DNA of 64,000 nucleotides from DAIDKA01 sp036498905. GTDB lineage: Bacteria > Pseudomonadota > Gammaproteobacteria > Steroidobacterales > Steroidobacteraceae. The notes under the pieces were generated by a model, which saw only the letters and a program-made list of their open reading frames with translations, did no database searches and had not been told where the DNA came from. The DNA lies in the NCBI GenBank assembly GCA_036498905.1, contig DASYER010000102.1, forward strand, positions 1-64,000, written 5' to 3'. Below, piece after piece: positions 59,295 to 64,000 of the stretch (within the stretch, counting starts at the first letter, position 1; the number at the start of each line of letters is the position of its first letter). The translations under genes and the position numbers were made by a program.

Positions 59295-60260
59295 CTAGAG
59301 CACTGCACGTCGGTACTGCAGGGGGGCATGGCCGAATTTCTGACGGAAACGGCGCGCAAAGTGGCTGGGATCGGTAAAGCCGCAGCGGGTCGCGACATCC
59401 TCGATCCGCGGAGCAGCCTGGCGCGGATCGGCGAGTATTTCCCGCGCATGCTCCAGGCGCAGCTTCATCAATTGCTCGACAAAGGTCGTCCCCGCCGCCG
59501 CAAAGGCGTAGTGCAGGGTGCGCTTGGAAATATCGTGCTGGGACGCCACCACGAAGGGCGACAGATCCGTTTCCTCGAGACGGTCACGCAGGGTGGCGAT
59601 CAGGTCACTCAGCAGCGTACGCGGGTTTTCACTGTCGGCACCCTTGCCCAATGCAAGCGTGAGGAGCGATGCGATCTGCTCGGCCACCGTGCTGCGCGGC
59701 AGGGCGAGGTCAGTGCACGTTTCCAGCCGCAAACTGCTCATGGCGGCGCACAGGGCCGAACTCCAGTCACCACGCGCAAACAGGGTTGGCGAGGAAAACT
59801 CCGGATTTGGCAGCCAGCGTCGCAGCCAATCCTCCGGCATGCGCAGAATGGCCGCCGAGGTGGCCTGGGGGCACTCCAGGTCGTAGGGTTCGGTGCCATC
59901 GATCAAGACGCACTCACCGGCGTGCGCCTGCAACTCCTGGCCGCGTTGACGCAGAGTTCCATGGCCGATCCGGAACTGCACCAGGAAGAACGTCGGATAG
60001 CGCGTGCGCGAAATCTTCGCCGGGGTGCGGCGGATGCGCTGACTGGCGGCACCCACGAAGCTCAAGGTGGTGGGTCCAAAGTCGATCTGATCCAGGCAGG
60101 CCCGGAAGTGGCTGCGCACGGGGGTGTCGATGTCCAGCTCGAGGAAACGGTCGCAAACCGTATCCACCCAGTAGGCGAGCGCCCTGCGCTGGTCGATGCC
60201 ATCCGTCGACCAGTGACCGGGACGCTGCTGGTCCAGCCTAACCTCCATCGCGGTCTCCAA
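59295..60260 (-). CDS. AraC-family transcriptional regulator
   Basis: 321 aa. N-terminal half similar to the AraC-binding-like domain of FeaR/AlkS-type regulators (RRALAYWVDTVCDRFLELDI, TRYPTFFLVQFRIGHGTLRQ, GECVLIDGTEPYDLEC). The C-terminal two-HTH domain includes QHDISKRTLHYAFAAAGTTF and RIEDVATRCGFTDPSHFARR, ending FRQKFGHAPLQYR. First gene of the minus-strand run (33 bases before the phosphotransferase) and divergent from the TonB receptor, so it probably senses the substrate and controls both directions. Confidence 0.92.
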   Translation of the reverse strand: METAMEVRLDQQRPGHWSTDGIDQRRALAYWVDTVCDRFLELDIDTPVRSHFRACLDQIDFGPTTLSFVGAASQRIRRTPAKISRTRYPTFFLVQFRIGHGTLRQRGQELQAHAGECVLIDGTEPYDLECPQATSAAILRMPEDWLRRWLPNPEFSSPTLFARGDWSSALCAAMSSLRLETCTDLALPRSTVAEQIASLLTLALGKGADSENPRTLLSDLIATLRDRLEETDLSPFVVASQHDISKRTLHYAFAAAGTTFVEQLMKLRLEHAREILADPRQAAPRIEDVATRCGFTDPSHFARRFRQKFGHAPLQYRRAVL

Positions 60261-60607
60261 AATTCCCAGGCAACTTAACCTCCAGAATGTGGCACAAGGG
60301 GTGAAATATATGCAAGGCGTGATTGAGCTATCAACACCTTAGGCGGTTTTCCGCAGGAGGATTCGTACCCTCCAGGGCCTGTTGTGAGTTGGCTACCACA
60401 CTATTACGGCGCCAGATGCGCTGTCAGCTTATCTTTGCACTGTGGTCCGCGCACCATGACAGAGCACCGCGATAGGCTGCGGCGTTGCTGGGAGGCGTCG
60501 GAACCGCAGAAAACAGGCGATCGGGGGCATCAAGTTCAAAAAGGGCCGCGCCCTTCAACCCCCGATCCACCTTCCCATACTCAGTTGTTGTTTCAGGGGA
60601 ACACAGG
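60261..60607. other. Divergent intergenic region between AraC and TonB receptor genes
   Basis: 347 bases with no gene. It must contain the promoters of both the carboxylase operon and the receptor. I could not pick a confident -35/-10 pair. Visible elements are the nested hairpin at 60519-60567 and a G-rich ribosome-binding site (AGGGGA near 60595) before ATG 60608. Confidence 0.6.
60519..60567 (+). promoter_or_regulatory. Nested inverted repeat in the receptor 5' leader
   Basis: GATCGGGGG (60519-60527) pairs perfectly with CCCCCGATC (60559-60567). Inside, AAGGGC (60541-60546) pairs with GCCCTT (60550-60555) around CGC. The element ends 40 bases before the ATG of the TonB-dependent receptor. 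It could be an RNA hairpin controlling translation or an operator. Confidence 0.55.
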
Positions 60608-63361
60608 ATGAAAGATGCAGTAGCAGGATCAACGGGATCCCAAACGCGGCGCAGCCGCAGACTGGCCTTTTGGACCATCGCCGGCCTGGCCGCCAGCTCA
60701 GGTGGCGTTTACGCACAGACTGCTGCGCCGAACCCATCGGCCACTGCCGACACCTCAGGCGGCCTGCAGGAGGTCGTCGTCACGGCCACGCGCCGCGCGG
60801 AAAACATTCAGACGGTGCCGATCGCCATTACGGCATTCACCACCGATTCGCTGCAGCAGCGCAATCTGACCAGCATCCAGGTCCTCGGTGATCTGACTCC
60901 GGGCGTCACGCTCGATGCTGGATCTCCCTTCTCCAGTGACCGCTCGGTGCTCACCGCGTCCATTCGCGGTGTCGGCCAGGACGATTTCGCCTTCAACCTG
61001 AATCCCGCTGTCGGCATCTACCTTGACGGCGTATACCTGGCCCGCAGCATCGGCGCCAACCAGAGCCTGCTCGATGTCGATCGCGTCGAAATCCTCAAGG
61101 GTCCGCAGGGCACCTTGTTCGGTGCCAACACCGAAGGCGGCGCCATCAGCATCATCACTCACACTCCCGGCAATGAGGAGAAATTCACGGCGCAGGCCAC
61201 ACTTGGCAGCCTGAACCGCCGCGACTTCGGATTCACTGCCGACATCCCTCTGATCAAGGACACACTGCTGTCGTCCCTCACCGTGTCCACCCAGGATCGG
61301 GATGGCTATCAGAACGTCATTCCGTATCCCAGCGGCTCGCCGCAGGCGTCGGGACCCTTCGTCGTCGATCCCCAGGATGCCTACCCGAAGGCGGGCTACC
61401 AGACCGGCGATGCGTACGGCAGCTACGGCGTACAGACCGTCCGCGGCAAGTTGTTGTGGCTGGCTTCGGACAAGGACACCGTGACGTTCACCGCCGACCT
61501 GAACCGCCAGCGCCAGGAGGCCCTGCCCTACACGATCCTGAACACCTACCAGGGCAATCTGACGACCTCGACATTCTCGACCCTTTACAACACCTGCATC
61601 AGCAGCAATGCCACCAATATCAATGCGAACGTGCAGAATGCCTCCGCGGTCGGACCGGGGATTTTCGCATTCCCGATCGGCTCGGCCGGCAACGCCGGAT
61701 TTGCCGGTTTGTGCTCGGAGGCGCGCGCACGCGTTCCGGGAATATCCAACGGTGGCGCGGCGCTGCTCGGCGCAGGCTACGTCGGCGGCCCCGCGGGGCC
61801 ATACCAGTACGGCAGCCCGGGCTATCAAGGTTCGAATCAGCCGCGCCTGTATGACTATCCGGGTGCGAACCAGACCGGCAACATCGACACGACCTATGCC
61901 AATGGGCCGGACTTCGCGAATAACGATTACTTTGGCTTCTCGCTCACCGGGCAGCACCAGTTCAACGACGACCTGTCGTTGAAGTCGATCAGCGGCTATC
62001 GCCAGATTTCCTGGCGCGTCGGCGGGGATCTCGACGGCACGCCCGAGACGCTGCAGGAAGTGACCGACCACCAGCATCAGTGGCAGGTTTCCCAGGAATT
62101 CCAGCTGAACGGCAAGGCGTTGAACGGCGCCCTGAACTACGTCGGGGGGCTGTACTACTTCGAGGAGGCCGGGTTCGTGCACGACTATGTGCCGTTCGAG
62201 AGCCTTCTGTACGTGTACGACATCCAGAACGATGCGAACAACAAGAACGCAGCGGCGTTCGTCCATGCCGATTACAAACTCTCCGATCAGTGGAGTTTCA
62301 CGGCCGGCGGCCGCTTTACCCGTGTCACGGAAGAGTTCATCGGTGGCCAGGGCGACCTGAACTGCTTCCCGTACGGCTCGGCAGCCTGCGGCGCCGTGCT
62401 CGGTCCCCAGGGCTATGCCTACCAGCTGGGCAGCGGTACGGTTGATCGCTACTTCCCGATTGGCGACAACCGCCAGACGTGGAATGTGTTCGACCCGACC
62501 CTGGCGGCCCAGTTTCACATCAACGATGACGTGATGGCGTACCTGAGCTGGGGCAAGGGCTTCAAGGCGGGCGGCTGGACCACCCGACTGTCGGCCAACG
62601 TCCCCAGTGCGACCGATGCGCAGTTCTCTCCCGAATACACCAAGACCTGGGAACTGGGATTGAAATCCGAGTGGCTGAATCATCATCTGAAGGCCAACGC
62701 GGCCGTGTTCTACACGGACTACACCGGCATTCAGTTGGACATTCAGCAGGGCATCTCACCGGTGTACACCAACGCCGGCAATGCCAAGATCAGGGGTGCG
62801 GAACTGGATCTTCAGGCCGTCGTCGGTGGTGGCCTGTCGCTGAACTTCTCCGGGTCCTACATCGACGCCTACTACACGTACGTCAATCCGCTGGCCAATA
62901 TTCCGCAGGAGATCTTTGGGCCCATCGGACTGAACGAGTGCCCCTCAACCGGAATCAATCCGGCCACGGGCGGCCCGATCTGCAATATCGTCGGCGGCAA
63001 TTCCCTGGATGCAAGGTTGCCCAAGACTCCGAAGTACAAGTTCACCTTCTATCCGGAATACACCATGCTGCTGCCGAACCAGGCCAGCGTGCGGATGCTG
63101 GTTGACTTCACCTACACAGCCGAGATGTTCAATGACTCATTGAACACCCCCGAGCTGCGGGCGCCGGCCTCACGCATGTTGGACGCGTCGGTCCACTACA
63201 TCACGGCCAACGAGAAATATGATCTGGCCCTGGGCGGCACCAACATCACCAACGACCGGTTCATCACCACCGGATCACCGAATATCGGTGCGGGTGAATT
63301 GGGCGGCACCTACAACGAACCAGCCGAGTGGTACATACAGCTGACGGCGAAATTCAAGTAG
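60608..63361 (+). CDS. TonB-dependent receptor
   Basis: About 917 aa from ATG 60608. Signal peptide (RSRRLAFWTIAGLAASSGGV), a linker, TonB box and plug entry LQEVVVTATRRAENIQTVPI, plug with SIRGVGQDDFAFNLNPAVGI, YLDGVYLARSIG, DRVEILKGPQGTLFGANTEG and GAISIIT, then a 22-strand barrel with a very long aromatic loop region (residues 270-450). Ends WYIQLTAKFK with the aromatic-X-aromatic type C-terminus of outer-membrane barrels. There is no FecA signalling domain, so it is not the missing partner of the FecIR pair. Probably imports the substrate of the divergent carboxylase operon. An IS3-type element begins 47 bases after its stop. Confidence 0.93.
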   Translation: MKDAVAGSTGSQTRRSRRLAFWTIAGLAASSGGVYAQTAAPNPSATADTSGGLQEVVVTATRRAENIQTVPIAITAFTTDSLQQRNLTSIQVLGDLTPGVTLDAGSPFSSDRSVLTASIRGVGQDDFAFNLNPAVGIYLDGVYLARSIGANQSLLDVDRVEILKGPQGTLFGANTEGGAISIITHTPGNEEKFTAQATLGSLNRRDFGFTADIPLIKDTLLSSLTVSTQDRDGYQNVIPYPSGSPQASGPFVVDPQDAYPKAGYQTGDAYGSYGVQTVRGKLLWLASDKDTVTFTADLNRQRQEALPYTILNTYQGNLTTSTFSTLYNTCISSNATNINANVQNASAVGPGIFAFPIGSAGNAGFAGLCSEARARVPGISNGGAALLGAGYVGGPAGPYQYGSPGYQGSNQPRLYDYPGANQTGNIDTTYANGPDFANNDYFGFSLTGQHQFNDDLSLKSISGYRQISWRVGGDLDGTPETLQEVTDHQHQWQVSQEFQLNGKALNGALNYVGGLYYFEEAGFVHDYVPFESLLYVYDIQNDANNKNAAAFVHADYKLSDQWSFTAGGRFTRVTEEFIGGQGDLNCFPYGSAACGAVLGPQGYAYQLGSGTVDRYFPIGDNRQTWNVFDPTLAAQFHINDDVMAYLSWGKGFKAGGWTTRLSANVPSATDAQFSPEYTKTWELGLKSEWLNHHLKANAAVFYTDYTGIQLDIQQGISPVYTNAGNAKIRGAELDLQAVVGGGLSLNFSGSYIDAYYTYVNPLANIPQEIFGPIGLNECPSTGINPATGGPICNIVGGNSLDARLPKTPKYKFTFYPEYTMLLPNQASVRMLVDFTYTAEMFNDSLNTPELRAPASRMLDASVHYITANEKYDLALGGTNITNDRFITTGSPNIGAGELGGTYNEPAEWYIQLTAKFK

Positions 63362-63407
63362 CCACGAGCTGCAGTAGTCAGCAATGAAGCAAACGGCCGC
63401 CCCCCAG

Positions 63408-64000
63408 TGATGTGACCCCCGTCGGTTGGACGGGTTAAGGGCTAGGGACTTAGGGGCTGGGTTCTGTATTCCACAGGACTCAGCCCTTTTAATTTTAGCG
63501 TTATCCGATCGTGGTTGTAGTACTCGATGTAGGCTCTCAGGCCCGTCCGAAGCTCCTCTATGCTGTTAAATCGTTGCAGATGGAAGAACTCCGCCTTTAG
63601 CGTCCCGAAAAAGCTTTCCATGACCGCGTTGTCGAGACAGTTACCCTTTCTTGACATGCTTTGGACAAGACCATATTTGCGCAGCATCCGCTGATAACTT
63701 CGCATTTGGTACTGCCAGCGCTGATCTGAGTGCAATACCGGCTTGTCTTTGCGGCGCAGTCGTCCTACGGCCTGTTGCAGCATTTCATCGACGAGGTGAA
63801 CCGGTTTCTTCGATGTCTCGTAGGCTATGATTTCTCGATTGAACAGATCCATGATTGGCGATAGGTATAGTTTCTCGCCCGCGACGCTGAACTCCGTTAC
63901 GTCCGTCACCCATTTCTGATTGAGTGATTTCGCTTTGAACTGGCGCTTTAGAACATTCGCAGCGATGGCGCCTAGTTCGCCCTTGTAGGAGCGGTATTTC
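63408..64000 (-). mobile_element. IS3/IS150-type insertion sequence, partial, cut by window end
   Basis: The end of the element is recognisable at 63408, where TGATGTGACCCCCGTCGGTT followed by GGACGG resembles the terminal repeat of IS150-group IS3 elements (TG...GACCCC...GTTGGAC). The transposase OrfB reads in from the right. The other end, OrfA and the target duplication are beyond the window. Confidence 0.8.
63442..64000 (-). CDS. IS3-family transposase OrfB, partial (integrase DDE core)
   Basis: The minus-strand frame continues past the window edge. Reading inward from 64000 it begins KYRSYKGELGAIAANVLKRQ, then FKAKSLNQKWVTDVTEFSVA, the IS3/IS150 signature with the first catalytic Asp in TDVTEF. 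The second Asp is in LHSDQRWQYQ, the Glu in NAVMESFFGTLKAEFF. The residue after the DQ of the second motif is Arg, where a Gly is usual (HSDQGWQYQ). The copy may still be active, but the change is close to the active site. The stop is at 63442. Confidence 0.92.
   Translation of the reverse strand, partial: KYRSYKGELGAIAANVLKRQFKAKSLNQKWVTDVTEFSVAGEKLYLSPIMDLFNREIIAYETSKKPVHLVDEMLQQAVGRLRRKDKPVLHSDQRWQYQMRSYQRMLRKYGLVQSMSRKGNCLDNAVMESFFGTLKAEFFHLQRFNSIEELRTGLRAYIEYYNHDRITLKLKGLSPVEYRTQPLSP

Noticed and set aside
60755..62686. A 643-codon open frame on the minus strand opposite the TonB receptor
   Set aside because: It is antisense to a gene with clear plug and barrel motifs, and its translation is rich in R, G and V without any domain. 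High GC content makes such antisense frames common.
60608..63361. The receptor as the transducer of the FecI/FecR pair at 6.9-8.5 kb
   Set aside because: It lacks the N-terminal signalling (STN) domain and is more than 50 kb away.
1..64000. CRISPR arrays, tRNA or rRNA genes, and riboswitches
   Set aside because: No spaced repeat arrays, cloverleaf-like segments or recognised riboswitch cores were seen on reading either strand. This was by eye, so short structures could be missed.

Overview
The window is GC-rich and densely coded. It carries an ECF sigma/FecR pair, a TonB-dependent receptor, Tat- and Sec-exported redox enzymes and hydrolases, LysR/AraC/MarR regulators, and many SDR, SnoaL, GST, SMP-30 and metallo-beta-lactamase enzymes. 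This suggests a free-living, aerobic, soil or water proteobacterium. My best guess is a gammaproteobacterium of the Steroidobacter/Nevskia type, but that is an impression from gene content and not a phylogenetic result. No rRNA, tRNA or CRISPR array was seen. Both edges run into insertion sequences: an IS5-type transposase start at 1-137 and an IS3/IS150-type element at 63408-64000.

Layout. (1) 0.2-6.9 kb: Tat-exported FMN hydroxy-acid oxidase, secreted ankyrin protein, PAT-like acetyltransferase, a 36-residue membrane peptide, an exported zinc-type alcohol dehydrogenase and two membrane proteins. (2) 6.9-11.2 kb: a tight operon of ECF sigma factor, FecR, secreted TPR protein and degenerate TraB/GumN protein, without the usual receptor. 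(3) 11.2-14.3 kb: ThDP enzyme and secreted beta-propeller protein. (4) 14.4-22.2 kb: minus-strand run wrbA, FAD aromatic hydroxylase, secreted protein of unknown function, secreted amidohydrolase and secreted quinoprotein, divergent from a LysR regulator. (5) 22.3-29.5 kb: aldehyde dehydrogenase, MarR regulator, CLC channel with CBS domains, hybrid PAS-GAF histidine kinase and SMP-30-like protein. (6) 29.5-33.2 kb: secreted hydrolase, unknown protein, SnoaL protein and MFS transporter. (7) 33.2-35.3 kb: divergent alkylation-repair pair, an Ada-AlkA fusion and Ogt. (8) 35.3-50.3 kb: accessory catabolic genes, with SnoaL proteins, GSTs, a PTE-like hydrolase, SDRs, FAD oxidoreductase, P450, two MBL hydrolases, GMC oxidoreductase, class-C-like esterase, carboxymuconolactone-decarboxylase-like protein, a 3-hydroxyisobutyrate-dehydrogenase-like enzyme and an AraC regulator. 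(9) 50.5-63.4 kb: a minus-strand operon coding an AraC regulator, a split PEP-synthase-like phosphotransferase, BCCP, biotin carboxylase, HMGL-type carboxyltransferase and HAD phosphatase. It is divergent from a large TonB-dependent receptor.

The most interesting unit is region 9. Within the coupled run the genes abut or overlap by 4 bp. They encode a phosphohistidine/ATP-grasp kinase pair that lacks the PEP-binding domain, a complete biotin-dependent carboxylase of the oxo-acid/ketone type, and a phosphatase. This reads as a phosphorylate, carboxylate, dephosphorylate module for an enolizable ketone or phenolic substrate, with the receptor as the probable uptake step. The substrate cannot be read from the sequence. 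Most of the rest of the window looks like oxidation (P450, FAD, GMC, PQQ, ALDH, SDR) and lactone or ester opening (SMP-30, MBL, PTE, esterases) of lipophilic natural products.
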